Of a DNA stretch of 64,000 nt, positions 42,987-51,281 are shown in pieces. This DNA comes from Pseudomonas sp. MM211 (GTDB taxonomy: Bacteria > Pseudomonadota > Gammaproteobacteria > Pseudomonadales > Pseudomonadaceae). Position numbers and translations under genes: made by a program. Where the stretch lies: assembly GCF_020386635.1 (NCBI RefSeq), contig NZ_CP081942.1, positions 1,054,001-1,118,000 of the forward strand, written 5' to 3'. Under the pieces are notes generated by a model. It was not told where the DNA came from, did not search any database, and was given only the letters and a program-made list of their open reading frames with translations. Every line of letters begins with the position of its first letter. Position 1 is the first letter of the stretch.

Positions 42987-43934
42987 TCAGGCGGCGTTGT
43001 TTTCGGCCGACCAGTTGGCGTACCACTGGCGGAACAGCGTGTACTGCGTCTCGGCGTAGTTACGCTGGGCGTCGCTGAGGGCATCGGTTTCGTAGAAGTG
43101 CAGGGCGTATTCCTGGTCGCCATTGAGCACCATCAGGTGCTTGTAGTAGAGAACCAGGTCGGTGCCTTCGTCGAAGGACGACAGCACGTTCAGCGCCTCG
43201 GACAGCTCCAGGGCGCGGCGGCGGGCAACGGCGTCGCCCTTGGCGGCCTTCTTGCTCAGTTCGACCAGTTGCAGCACTTCGCGCGGCAGGGCATTGCCGA
43301 TACCGGTGATGGCGCCAGTCGCGCCGCAATTGACGAAGCCGTGCACCACCTGAGTATCGACGCCAGCCATGAGAATCACGTCTTCATCCTGCGAGGTGAT
43401 GTGCTCGGCGGCGTAGCGCATGTCGGCGGCACCGCCGAATTCCTTGAAGCCGATCAGGTTGGCGTACTTGCGGCGCAGCTTGAAGAACAGTTCGGCGCGG
43501 GTCGCGAAGCCGTAGTACGGGCTGTTGTAGATCACTGCCGGAAGCTCTGGCGCTGCTTCGAGAATGGCGGCGAAGTGCGCTTCCTGGGCGGCTGGCGAAG
43601 CGCCACGGGACAAGACGCGCGGGATGACCATCAGACCGTGGGCGCCAACTTTGGCGGCGTGGGCAGCATGGGAAACAGCTTCGCGGCTGTTCACCGCACC
43701 GGTGCCGACGATGGTCGGGATGCCGGCAGCGACCAGGCGTGCCACCCCTTCCTGGCGTTGGGCTTCGGTGAGCAACGGCCAGTCGCCCATGGAACCGCAG
43801 TAGACCACCGCGCTCATGCCGGCCTCGATCAGTTCTTTGCCCTTGCGCACCAGCGCGTCGAAATCCGGCTTGCGGTCGGCGGTGCACGGGGTCATAAGCG
43901 CGGGAATGGTGCCGGTGAAGATGTTGCTGTTCAT
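42987..43934 (-). CDS. Delta1-pyrroline-4-hydroxy-2-carboxylate deaminase (DapA-like lyase family)
   Basis: A 315-aa class I aldolase-fold protein of the dihydrodipicolinate synthase family. 'VYCGSMGDWPLLTEAQRQEG' is the glycine-rich site, 'VIYNSPYYGFATRAELFFKL' holds the conserved Tyr, and the Schiff-base Lys is in 'LIGFKEFGG'. In hydroxyproline clusters this family member removes ammonia from the pyrroline intermediate to give alpha-ketoglutarate semialdehyde, the substrate of the dehydrogenase encoded at 37.9-39.5 kb. An AGGAGG site precedes ATG 43934. A GntR-type operator lies 30 bp upstream. Confidence 0.88.
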   Translation of the reverse strand: MNSNIFTGTIPALMTPCTADRKPDFDALVRKGKELIEAGMSAVVYCGSMGDWPLLTEAQRQEGVARLVAAGIPTIVGTGAVNSREAVSHAAHAAKVGAHGLMVIPRVLSRGASPAAQEAHFAAILEAAPELPAVIYNSPYYGFATRAELFFKLRRKYANLIGFKEFGGAADMRYAAEHITSQDEDVILMAGVDTQVVHGFVNCGATGAITGIGNALPREVLQLVELSKKAAKGDAVARRRALELSEALNVLSSFDEGTDLVLYYKHLMVLNGDQEYALHFYETDALSDAQRNYAETQYTLFRQWYANWSAENNAA

Positions 43935-43963
43935 GGTGTTGCCTCCTGGACAGAGTAAAAGTA

Positions 43964-43977
43964 TTTCGTATACGAAA
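43964..43977. promoter_or_regulatory. Perfect palindromic operator, probable GntR site
   Basis: TTTCGTATACGAAA is a perfect 14-bp palindrome 30 bp before the deaminase start. Related sites stand before the ABC transporter cluster (50139-50154) and the GntR gene (59412-59425). FadR-subfamily GntR proteins bind short palindromes of this kind. Confidence 0.75.
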
Positions 43978-44248
43978 GCAAAAAGCCGTATCGGGCCGTC
44001 TGTTTTCCGTTGTTGGGCTTAACACCCGGTTCATAGCGCCGGCGAACCGGCGGACTTCAAACTTTCAGGCCGTAAGGTGGATGACGCCTCACCTACGTGG
44101 CTCGACCCATCCACCGCTCTGCAATCGTTACGGTGGATGAAAAAAGCGTCGGCTACGCGCCCCGATCCACCCTATGTATGGCCGCTCCTGCTTTGCAGCC
44201 TCTCAATCGACGTGCTTTTTGCTAGTCGACGAGATCATGAAGTACCTA
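43978..44248. repeat. Intergenic stretch with GGTGGAT-type repeats
   Basis: No gene. Between 44070 and 44180 two units of the form GGTGGATGA...CCACC occur (GGTGGATG at 44075 region with CATCCACC, and again GGTGGATG with GATCCACC), a palindromic repeat widespread in pseudomonads. It separates the deaminase promoter from the end of the ABC/racemase-like operon. Confidence 0.55.
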
Positions 44249-45286
44249 TTAAAGCTTCAGCTCCACCGGCCATGTATCCGACAGGCGATAGCCCGTTGGC
44301 CAGGGATCGCTCGGGTCGAGCAGGTGCTGGTGAGTGCCGGTGATCCACGCGCGGCCGGATAGGCAGGGGTAGATCGCCGGGCGACCTGCCACGTCGGTCA
44401 GCGAGTCGATGCGGCAGTGGAATTCGGAACCGATGATCGAGCGGCCGATGAAGCGTTCGCCCACCGCCAGCTGACCTTTGGCGTGCAGCACTGCCATGCG
44501 CGCCGAGCAGCCGGTGCCGCAGGGCGAGCGGTCGATCTTGCCGGGACGGATGACCACCGCATTGGCGCCCGTGGCGATGCCGTTCTCGTGAATCACCGGG
44601 GCAGCAATCTGGCAAAAGGAGATATGGCTCCAGTCCGGGTTCAGCGGGTGCTGGAAACCGAGCTGCTCGTTGGCGGCTTTGGTGATGCGCAGGCCCACGG
44701 CGACCAGATCGGCTGCCTCATCGGCCTGGATGGCGAAACCCAGGTGACGCGCATCGGCGATTACGAAGCTGTCACCGCCGTAGGCGGTATCGACCTGCAG
44801 CGACCCCAGGCCTTCGACCTCGATCCAGGCGTCGAGCTTGTCGGCGAACGACGGTACGTTCTTCACCTCGACCCGCTCGGCCTTGCCGTCGCGACAGTCG
44901 GCGATCACTTCCACCAGGCCGCCGGGGGCCTCCAGCGTCAGGCGCGTCTGCGGTTCGGTCATCGGCAGGATGCCGCTGTCGAGCAGCACGGTGGCTACGC
45001 ACAGCGAGTTGGAGCCGGACATCGGCGGCACATCGGCCGGCTCCATGATGATCCAGCCCATCTGCGCCTTGGGGTTCTTCGCCGGCACCAGCAGGTTGAC
45101 GTGACGGAACACGCCGCCGCGCGGTTCGTTGAGCACGAAGTTACGCAGGAAGTCGTCCTGTTCTATCCAGCGTGACTGCTGCCACAGGGTATCGCCAGGT
45201 GGTGGCGGGACGCCGCCGACGATGACGTCGCCGACCTCACCTTCGGCGTGGCAGCTGACCACATGAATGACTTTGCTGGAGCGCAC
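44249..45286 (-). CDS. Proline racemase superfamily protein with Ser/Cys active-site pair
   Basis: A 345-aa proline racemase-fold protein. The first catalytic position is Ser (S90 in '[10 protein letters not shown]') where racemases and epimerases usually have Cys; the second is Cys (C256 in '[10 protein letters not shown]'). Known pairs are Cys/Cys (proline racemase, 4-hydroxyproline 2-epimerase) and Cys/Thr (trans-3-hydroxyproline dehydratase); Ser/Cys members are less well defined. Last gene of the operon with the ABC transporter and the aconitase-X protein, so it probably acts on 3- or 4-hydroxyproline isomers. It differs clearly from lhpA at 58 kb. Confidence 0.85.
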   Translation of the reverse strand: MRSSKVIHVVSCHAEGEVGDVIVGGVPPPPGDTLWQQSRWIEQDDFLRNFVLNEPRGGVFRHVNLLVPAKNPKAQMGWIIMEPADVPPMSGSNSLCVATVLLDSGILPMTEPQTRLTLEAPGGLVEVIADCRDGKAERVEVKNVPSFADKLDAWIEVEGLGSLQVDTAYGGDSFVIADARHLGFAIQADEAADLVAVGLRITKAANEQLGFQHPLNPDWSHISFCQIAAPVIHENGIATGANAVVIRPGKIDRSPCGTGCSARMAVLHAKGQLAVGERFIGRSIIGSEFHCRIDSLTDVAGRPAIYPCLSGRAWITGTHQHLLDPSDPWPTGYRLSDTWPVELKL

Positions 45287-45298
45287 GGGGCAGTCCTC

Positions 45299-46021
45299 TT
45301 AATGAACCGACTTGAGGAAGTCGGCGGTTTCCGGTCGCTGTGGATTACCGAGCACCTGCTCGGGCGCGCCGATCTCGTGCACCAGGCCGTTGCGGAAGAA
45401 CGCCACACGGTCGGACACGTCACGGGCGAAGCGAATCTCGTGAGTTACCAGCACCATGGTCATGCCGTCTTCGGCGAGCATGCGCATGGTGTCGAGCACT
45501 TCGCCGACCAGCTGCGGGTCGAGGGCGCTGGTGGCCTCGTCGAACAGCATGTAATCGGGGCTCATGGCCAGGGCGCGGGCGATCGCCATGCGCTGCTGCT
45601 GGCCGCCGGACAGCTTGCCGGGAAACACCTTGAGCTTGTCGGCCAGGCCCACGTGGGTCAGTTGCTGCACGGCGATGGCCTCGGCTTCCTGCTTGCTCAG
45701 GCCGAGCACCTTGCGCGGCGCCAGCATGACGTTTTCCAGCACCGTCAGGTGCGGGAAGGCGTTCCACTGCTGGAACACGATGCCGATCTTCTGCCGCAGC
45801 TTGTTGATGTCGGTGCCCGGTGCATGCACTTCGGTGCCGTCAACGCGAATGCTGCCGCTCTTGATCGACTCCAGGCCGTTGATGCACATCAGCAGGGTCG
45901 ATTTGCCGGAGCCGGAGCCGCCGATGATCGACACCACTTCACCCTTGTTCACGGTCAGGCTGACGCCCTTGATCACTTCGAGCTCGCCGAAGGATTTGTA
46001 TACGTTGTCGATCTCAATCAT
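45299..46021 (-). CDS. Polar amino-acid ABC transporter, ATP-binding subunit
   Basis: A 240-aa ATPase of the HisP/GlnQ type: Walker A 'IGGSGSGKSTLLMCINGLE', signature 'KLSGGQQQRMAIARALAM', Walker B 'YMLFDEATSALDPQ' and the H-loop 'VLVTHEIRF'. ATG 46021 has AGGTGG/AGGA upstream, overlapping the permease gene by 8 bp. With the two permeases and the binding protein it forms a complete polar amino-acid importer, likely for a hydroxyproline isomer. Confidence 0.93.
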   Translation of the reverse strand: MIEIDNVYKSFGELEVIKGVSLTVNKGEVVSIIGGSGSGKSTLLMCINGLESIKSGSIRVDGTEVHAPGTDINKLRQKIGIVFQQWNAFPHLTVLENVMLAPRKVLGLSKQEAEAIAVQQLTHVGLADKLKVFPGKLSGGQQQRMAIARALAMSPDYMLFDEATSALDPQLVGEVLDTMRMLAEDGMTMVLVTHEIRFARDVSDRVAFFRNGLVHEIGAPEQVLGNPQRPETADFLKSVH

Positions 46022-46664
46022 TTTCCTGCCACCTTCTTTCCAGACGGGCGCCAAGGCGGGCGACCACCAGGCTCATGACGTAGTAGATGAGGCCGGCGAT
46101 GCACAGCACCAGCAGCGGCTCTTGAATGCGTGTGACGATGGTTTGCGAGGCGCGCAGCAGCTCGACGATGCCGATCCACATGACCAGCGCGGTGTCCTTC
46201 ATCACGCTGAGCACCAGGTTCAGCCAGCCAGGGAAGGCTACCCGCGTGGCCATCGGCAGGACGATGTAGCGCAGGTCCTGCAGATAACTCAGGCCCAGGG
46301 AGCGGCTGGCGCGGCGTAGCGTAAACGGCACCGACAGCACACCGGCTCGCACGATCTCGGTGAAGTAGGCGGCGGCGTAGATGCCCAGCACGATGCAGCC
46401 CACCGCGAAGGCGCTGATATCAATGCCGGCGATGCTCTTGAACGAGTTGAACAGCACGAACTGGATGAGCAGTGGCACGCTGCGAAACACGTCGAGTACC
46501 CAGGCCAGCGGCAGGGTGGCGCGGGGCAGCAGGGCACGCAGCAGGCCGAACAGCAGGCCGGCGAAGGAGCCCAGCAGGATGGCCCAGAAGGTCAGCTGCA
46601 GGGTGACCCAGGCACCGTCGAGCAGGTAGAGGAAATCGTTCCAGGTGAAGCTGGTATCGAACAT
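46014..46664 (-). CDS. Polar amino-acid ABC transporter permease (second)
   Basis: A 216-aa HisM-like permease with about five membrane segments ('LLGSFAGLLFGLLRALLPRA', 'VGCIVLGIYAAAYFTEIVRA'). The EAA loop is 'RRASRSLGLSYLQDLRYIVL'. It starts 12 bp after the first permease stop and overlaps the ATPase gene start. Confidence 0.92.
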   Translation of the reverse strand: MFDTSFTWNDFLYLLDGAWVTLQLTFWAILLGSFAGLLFGLLRALLPRATLPLAWVLDVFRSVPLLIQFVLFNSFKSIAGIDISAFAVGCIVLGIYAAAYFTEIVRAGVLSVPFTLRRASRSLGLSYLQDLRYIVLPMATRVAFPGWLNLVLSVMKDTALVMWIGIVELLRASQTIVTRIQEPLLVLCIAGLIYYVMSLVVARLGARLERRWQEND

Positions 46665-46676
46665 GTGGGTGCTTCC

Positions 46677-47342
46677 TCAGTAACGGAACAGGCGCCAGGC
46701 CAGCAGCCGGGCAACCGCTACGATCGCCTTGGCGATCAGGTAATACAGCACCGCCGCGATGGCGAAGAACTCGAAGGTGCGGAAGGTCTTGACGTTGTAG
46801 TCCTGGGTGACGCCGGTGAGGTCGTTGTTGAGGCCGACGATCACCCCCAGCGAGGTCATCAATACGGCCCAGACCATCTGGTTGGTCAGCGGGTAGAAGA
46901 CGATGCGCAGCAGCTGCGGCACGACGATCATCCGGTAGGCCTGAAAGGCGCTCATGCCCAGCGAGCGCGCGGCACGCACCTGGGTGTCGGGCACGGCCTT
47001 GAGGCCACCGCGGAAGTTCTCCGCCAGGTAACCGGCGTTGTTGAAGGTGATGCCGGCCAGCAGCGCGACCCAGGAGCTGACGTGCCAGCCCATCGAGCCC
47101 AGACCGAAGTACAGGATGTAGATCTGGAACAGCGACGGCGTGTTGCGCGCGATGGATACCCAGCCATTGGCGAAGCCACGGGCCACGGGGTTCTTCAGCT
47201 CGCGCATCACCGTCAGGGCGAGGGCGATGAGTACGCCGAAGATCATCGACAGGGCGGCCGTCTCGAAGGTCACCCAGGCGCCGGCGAGCATGTCGGGCAG
47301 AGCCTTGAATGCCTGGCGCCAATGGAAGGTGTAGTCAAACAT
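46677..47342 (-). CDS. Polar amino-acid ABC transporter permease (first)
   Basis: A 221-aa HisQ-like permease. It has the family features 'GWVSIARNTPSLFQIYILYF', 'FNNAGYLAENFRGGLKAVPD' and the EAA loop 'RAARSLGMSAFQAYRMIVVP'. Its start overlaps the end of the aconitase-X gene by 8 bp, which ties the transporter to that enzyme in one translational unit. Confidence 0.92.
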   Translation of the reverse strand: MFDYTFHWRQAFKALPDMLAGAWVTFETAALSMIFGVLIALALTVMRELKNPVARGFANGWVSIARNTPSLFQIYILYFGLGSMGWHVSSWVALLAGITFNNAGYLAENFRGGLKAVPDTQVRAARSLGMSAFQAYRMIVVPQLLRIVFYPLTNQMVWAVLMTSLGVIVGLNNDLTGVTQDYNVKTFRTFEFFAIAAVLYYLIAKAIVAVARLLAWRLFRY

Positions 47343-49146
47343 GCGTGGGGTTCTCCACAGGGGAAGCCGGTTGCAGCCAGCGCGGCAGACGGCCGCTGGC
47401 CTGGCCCGAACAGGCGGCGTCGACGCACTCGGCCAGACTGGCGAAGTGCACCGAACGGCCGACCAGCCCTGGCGCGTAATGGGCGTATTTGCCCGAATTG
47501 GTCATCAGGGTGCGGCAAGTGGTCGGCACCACCGGCTCGCCGAGCATGCACCAGCAGGTGTCGGTCACCAGCGTCGCACCGAAGGCTTCCAGCACGGTGA
47601 GGTAACCGGCCGCGCGGGCCTGCTCGTGAATCGCCCGGCCACAGGTGATCACCAGGCTTACCTGAGTGTGCTTGCTGCGGCCCGCGCACAGTTCGGCGAG
47701 GCGGGCGAATTCACTGAGCGAGAAATGCGGATTGCCGAGCGCGATCAGCCCTACCTCGGCGTCATCAGCGCTGTTGAGTTCGTCCCAGCTGCGGCGCAGA
47801 TCGGCGAGGGTGACCTGCTCGGTGGGCGTCGGCTGGCCGCTGTGGATAACGTTCTGCGGGTGCTTGGCTTCCGGGGTCACCCCGGCGATATGGAACAGCG
47901 GTGCTGCCGAGCTGGTGGCGAATGCTGCGCCAAAGGCCTTGAGATCGTCCAGGCTCGGCTGGGCCTTCTCCAGGCCGCGTACCAGCGGAATGCCGCTGCC
48001 GCAGAGCAGGCCGACGTGATAGCCGAGCAGCGGGTAGAAGGCATCGTCCAGCTCGGCGAGCTCTGGCAGCTGAATCTGCAGGCTGGCCATGCGGTGCTCG
48101 TCGAGATGACAGCCGACCTTGGGCGCGCGGCCGGTGAGGGCGATGCAGATATCCAGGTAATCGGGATATTTGAGGGTTCGTGCCCCAAGCACGCTGTTGG
48201 CGTAGACCACCGCGTTGGACTCGGCCCAGACGATCTGCTCGCCCTCGGCCGGCGCGCTGTCCAGCAGGTAGGGCGCACAGGTGAAACTGAGCTGGGCGCC
48301 CATGGCCATGTAGGCATCGCCGAGTGCACTGGCCGGTTCGCCGAATGCGGCATCGATGCCCAGTGCACGCCAGCGGCGCTGATCCACGGAAATCGAGTTG
48401 AGGGTGGTGGGAACCCTTACTTTGGCTCCCCAGGCCACCAGTTGCTCCGCGAAGCGCAGGCTGGCCGGGCCGGTGTAGATGCAGCCGTCGATATGCGCCT
48501 GGGTGACATCCAGCAGTTCGCTGGCGCTCTGCAGGTCTGCCATGCGCAGCACCAGCTGCATGGCGACCTGTGCCGCCTTGCCCTGGCTACCGTCGAGCAG
48601 GGCACGGTCGCTTTCGTTCAATTGCAGGGCGCTGGCGAACAGCGGCTGCTGATGTATTGAAGCCACACCTGTCGGCCGGGCATCGGCGGGGCGCTGTGGA
48701 TAAAGCTGCAGCCGCTCACCGTCGAGGCGGGCGTAAGCCTGGCCACGCAAGCGGGTGAAGGCTTCGTGACCGATGCACAGCACGGCAATGGAACGCTGGA
48801 ACAGCAGTTCAGCCACCAGCACGCCCAGCGTGAGGATCTCGTCGGCCTCGGCGAGCACCAGGGCGCTAGGCGCGTGGTCGCCGCTGAGCAGCTCCATCAT
48901 CACGCTGCTGCCGGTGCAGGAGCCGCGGCCGCTGGGGATCGCCAGCACGCGGCCCGCCAGATTCTGGCCACTGAGCGGGTGATGACGGTCGATCACCTCG
49001 CCCGTGAACGGGTCGACGCCGCCCCAGAAACTCAGGCCCATCTCGGCGAACAGCAACTCACCCTCGGCACACCCGGCGACCAGGCTGCGGCCCTGAATGG
49101 CGCAGGCTGGCAGGTGGGTCGAGGCATGGTCAGCGACTGTTGGCAT
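47335..49146 (-). CDS. Aconitase-X-type protein, probable cis-3-hydroxy-L-proline dehydratase
   Basis: A 603-aa fused aconitase X (AcnX) protein. The small swivelling domain is at the N-terminus (about 1-140: 'SGQNLAGRVLAIPSGRGSCT', 'SSVMMELLSGDHAPSALVLA') and the large DUF521-type domain follows ('CIYTGPASLRFAEQLVAWGA', 'VRVPTTLNSISVDQRRW', 'VWAESNAVVYANSVLGARTL', 'ALTGRAPKVGCHLDEHR'). Bacterial fused AcnX enzymes have been shown to dehydrate cis-3-hydroxy-L-proline to pyrroline-2-carboxylate. ATG 49146. It is translationally linked to the ABC permeases. A pyrroline-2-carboxylate reductase is not seen in the window. Confidence 0.87.
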   Translation of the reverse strand: MPTVADHASTHLPACAIQGRSLVAGCAEGELLFAEMGLSFWGGVDPFTGEVIDRHHPLSGQNLAGRVLAIPSGRGSCTGSSVMMELLSGDHAPSALVLAEADEILTLGVLVAELLFQRSIAVLCIGHEAFTRLRGQAYARLDGERLQLYPQRPADARPTGVASIHQQPLFASALQLNESDRALLDGSQGKAAQVAMQLVLRMADLQSASELLDVTQAHIDGCIYTGPASLRFAEQLVAWGAKVRVPTTLNSISVDQRRWRALGIDAAFGEPASALGDAYMAMGAQLSFTCAPYLLDSAPAEGEQIVWAESNAVVYANSVLGARTLKYPDYLDICIALTGRAPKVGCHLDEHRMASLQIQLPELAELDDAFYPLLGYHVGLLCGSGIPLVRGLEKAQPSLDDLKAFGAAFATSSAAPLFHIAGVTPEAKHPQNVIHSGQPTPTEQVTLADLRRSWDELNSADDAEVGLIALGNPHFSLSEFARLAELCAGRSKHTQVSLVITCGRAIHEQARAAGYLTVLEAFGATLVTDTCWCMLGEPVVPTTCRTLMTNSGKYAHYAPGLVGRSVHFASLAECVDAACSGQASGRLPRWLQPASPVENPTHV

Positions 49147-49220
49147 CGATGGCTCCAGGCGTGAATAAAAAGCCCGGCGCCATGGGGCGCGCGAGCATGA
49201 AATCGTGGGTGTTGCTGGTC

Positions 49221-49266
49221 GGGTGGGTCGGGCCACGCGGGTTAGGCGCTGCGCCTCAACCCACCC
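49221..49266. repeat. Palindromic repeat between binding-protein and aconitase-X genes
   Basis: GGGTGGGT (49221-49228) pairs with ACCCACCC (49259-49266), with an inner GGTTAGGCG / GCGCCT arm. It lies in the 136-bp gap after the binding-protein gene and could hold down read-through, so that the binding protein is made in excess. Confidence 0.6.
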
Positions 49267-49282
49267 TAGGAATGGCCGTTGA

Positions 49283-50101
49283 TCAGTAGTACACACCCGG
49301 CACGGTCAGGTTGGCCGGTTTGATTTCGTCGCCGACCCACTTCTTCCACAGCTCGTCGTAACGGCCGCTGCGTACCTGTTGGTTGACGAACAGGTTGAGG
49401 TAGTTGATCAGGCCGTACTCGTCACGCTTGGCTGCGAGGGACACGTAGTCGACGACGTAGGGCGCATCACCGACCACTTTCAGGCCTTTGTACTTGCCGG
49501 ACTTGAGGGTGGCAGCGGCTACGGTGTTGGTGACCACGGTGGCGGCGATGTGGCCCTGAGCGACAGCGAGGATGGTGTCGTTCTGCGACTGGTACGCGCG
49601 GAAGCTACCGTCGCCCCAGGCTTTCACGTCCTTCTCGAGAGCGATGGCTTCGTAGGTGCCGCTGGTGTTACCCACGGCCTTGCCCTTGAGGTCTTCGTAT
49701 TTGCTGATCCCGGTGTCGTCGCGGGTCAGCACGACCATCTGGAAGGCGAAGTAAGGCACGGTCAGGCCTACGGTCTTGGCGCGCTCCAGGGTGTCGGAGG
49801 TGGAGGCGACGATCACGTCGGCACGGCCGGAAACCAGCGCAGGGATACGATCCGGGAACGGTGTTTCCACCACTTCGGCATCGACGCCGAGCACTTTCGC
49901 CAAGTCGTTGCAGTAGTCGACGTCAAAGCCGATCGGCTGGTTCTTGTCGTCACGCGAGCCCATGGGCGGGAAATCCAGGGTGACTGCGCAGCGCAGCTTG
50001 CCGGATTCGATGATCGAGTCGAGTTTGTCGGCGTGTGCGGTGCCAATCAGGGTGGTGCTAAGTACTGCGCTGAGGGCTACGGCAAAAGCGGGGTTTTTCA
50101 T
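49283..50101 (-). CDS. Polar amino-acid ABC transporter substrate-binding protein
   Basis: A 272-aa periplasmic SBP_bac_3 protein. Signal peptide ends at 'IGTAHA'. Then 'ESGKLRCAVTLDFPPMGSRD', 'GFDVDYCNDLAKVLGVDAEV' and 'SGRADVIVASTSDTLERAKT', with ligand residues in the usual places. First gene of the leftward operon SBP - aconitase X - two permeases - ATPase - racemase-like gene. A GntR-type operator lies about 40 bp before its start. Confidence 0.92.
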   Translation of the reverse strand: MKNPAFAVALSAVLSTTLIGTAHADKLDSIIESGKLRCAVTLDFPPMGSRDDKNQPIGFDVDYCNDLAKVLGVDAEVVETPFPDRIPALVSGRADVIVASTSDTLERAKTVGLTVPYFAFQMVVLTRDDTGISKYEDLKGKAVGNTSGTYEAIALEKDVKAWGDGSFRAYQSQNDTILAVAQGHIAATVVTNTVAAATLKSGKYKGLKVVGDAPYVVDYVSLAAKRDEYGLINYLNLFVNQQVRSGRYDELWKKWVGDEIKPANLTVPGVYY

Positions 50102-50138
50102 AGGAGCCTCGAAACTGTGCAGACAATCGTTATAGGAA

Positions 50139-50154
50139 ATTTCGTATACGATAT
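50139..50154. promoter_or_regulatory. GntR-type operator before the ABC transporter operon
   Basis: ATTTCGTATACGATAT contains the palindrome TCGTATACGA (50142-50151) shared with the perfect site at 43964-43977. It lies about 40 bp upstream of the binding-protein start, where it could overlap the promoter. Confidence 0.7.
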
Positions 50155-50321
50155 TTCATATGCAACGGCTGTGCCTGTTTCGACGCTTGCGCGTGGAGGC
50201 CCTGCGGGGCGCGGGTTGAGCAGAGATCGGAAAGGAATCGACGGTTATCGCCGGCGGCGGGATGTTACAGATGGGAGCAATGTCATCGCGCCAGCGCCCC
50301 ATTTCGGAACACTAGCAGGTA

Positions 50322-51071
50322 TCACCGGTTATGCGAGTCGCGGAACTGGCTCGGCGTCAGCCCGGTCAGCGCCCGGAACTGGCGGCTGAAGGCGCTGTGA
50401 TCGGTGTAACCGCAGCGCAGGGCGATTTCGGTGATCGGCAAGTCCTGCAACAGCAGGCGACTGGCCTCGCCAAGGCGCGCCTTGTGGATCATCTGTCGCG
50501 GGGTGAGCTGGAAGATGCGCTTGCAGTGGCGCTCGAGTTGCGCCACCGACAGACCGGCCAGCTCGGTGAGCTCGGCCAGGCTGATCGGCCGGGCGAAGTG
50601 CTCGCGGATATAAGCGTCCACCGCTGCCAGCTTCGGATAGGCCGGGTGGCTCGATTGCGGCAATTGCACGTCTCGGGAAATCCCGGCCACGCCAATGATC
50701 TCCCCGGCCTGATTGCGTAGCGCCAGTTTATGGGTCAGGCACCAGACGGGCTGATTGCCATAATAAAGATGCAGCTCCAGCTGATCGGCGAGATGGTCAC
50801 CGTCTGTGAGTACCCGTCGATCTTGCGCCGTGTAGGAAGGCCCGAAGCTGTCCGGGAACACCTGCTCGGCGGTCATCCCGAGCAGCTTGGCCTTGCTCTT
50901 GAAGCCCAGCCGCTGCGTCAGTGTCTGGTTGACGAGCGCGTAACGCGCTTGCGTGTCCTTGATGAAAAACACCACCTCGGGCATGGCATCGAGCAGCGGC
51001 TCGATCTGCCGAAGGCTGGCGATCAGCGCGGGTAAGTCTTGATGTAGAGCGGCTGGCAGCAGAGTTTGCAT
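50322..51071 (-). CDS. AraC-family regulator with N-terminal PAS domain
   Basis: A 249-aa regulator. Residues ~20-130 form a PAS domain ('LDAMPEVVFFIKDTQARYAL', 'GNQPVWCLTHKLALRNQAGE', 'IGVAGISRDV'), and ~150-249 the AraC HTH ('PISLAELTELAGLSVAQLER', 'GYTDHSAFSRQFRALTGLTP'). Its place between the ABC operon and the dehydrogenase operon makes it a candidate activator of hydroxyproline use (compare LhpR of P. aeruginosa, an AraC-type protein); this is inference. ATG 51071 is the likely start. Confidence 0.85.
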   Translation of the reverse strand: MQTLLPAALHQDLPALIASLRQIEPLLDAMPEVVFFIKDTQARYALVNQTLTQRLGFKSKAKLLGMTAEQVFPDSFGPSYTAQDRRVLTDGDHLADQLELHLYYGNQPVWCLTHKLALRNQAGEIIGVAGISRDVQLPQSSHPAYPKLAAVDAYIREHFARPISLAELTELAGLSVAQLERHCKRIFQLTPRQMIHKARLGEASRLLLQDLPITEIALRCGYTDHSAFSRQFRALTGLTPSQFRDSHNR

Positions 51072-51281
51072 GGCGGGTGGCGGCTGATCAGAAGGCGCTG
51101 AGCCTACCGCGTCGGATTGACGCAGGAAAATGTACCGTTTGGTTAATTTACAGGTGCGACCTGTTCCGTTTCGGTGCACACTGGCGCTCATACCAATTAT
51201 TACAAACAGTATCGGCGACTATCCTTAGTGTTAGCGGCGTCGATGCTGTGTCTCTGTGTTTGTGAAAAACAGGATAAAACG

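Noticed and set aside
42825..43958. 377-aa plus-strand frame across the deaminase gene
   Set aside because: Antisense shadow; the deaminase on the minus strand has clear catalytic motifs and a strong ribosome-binding site.
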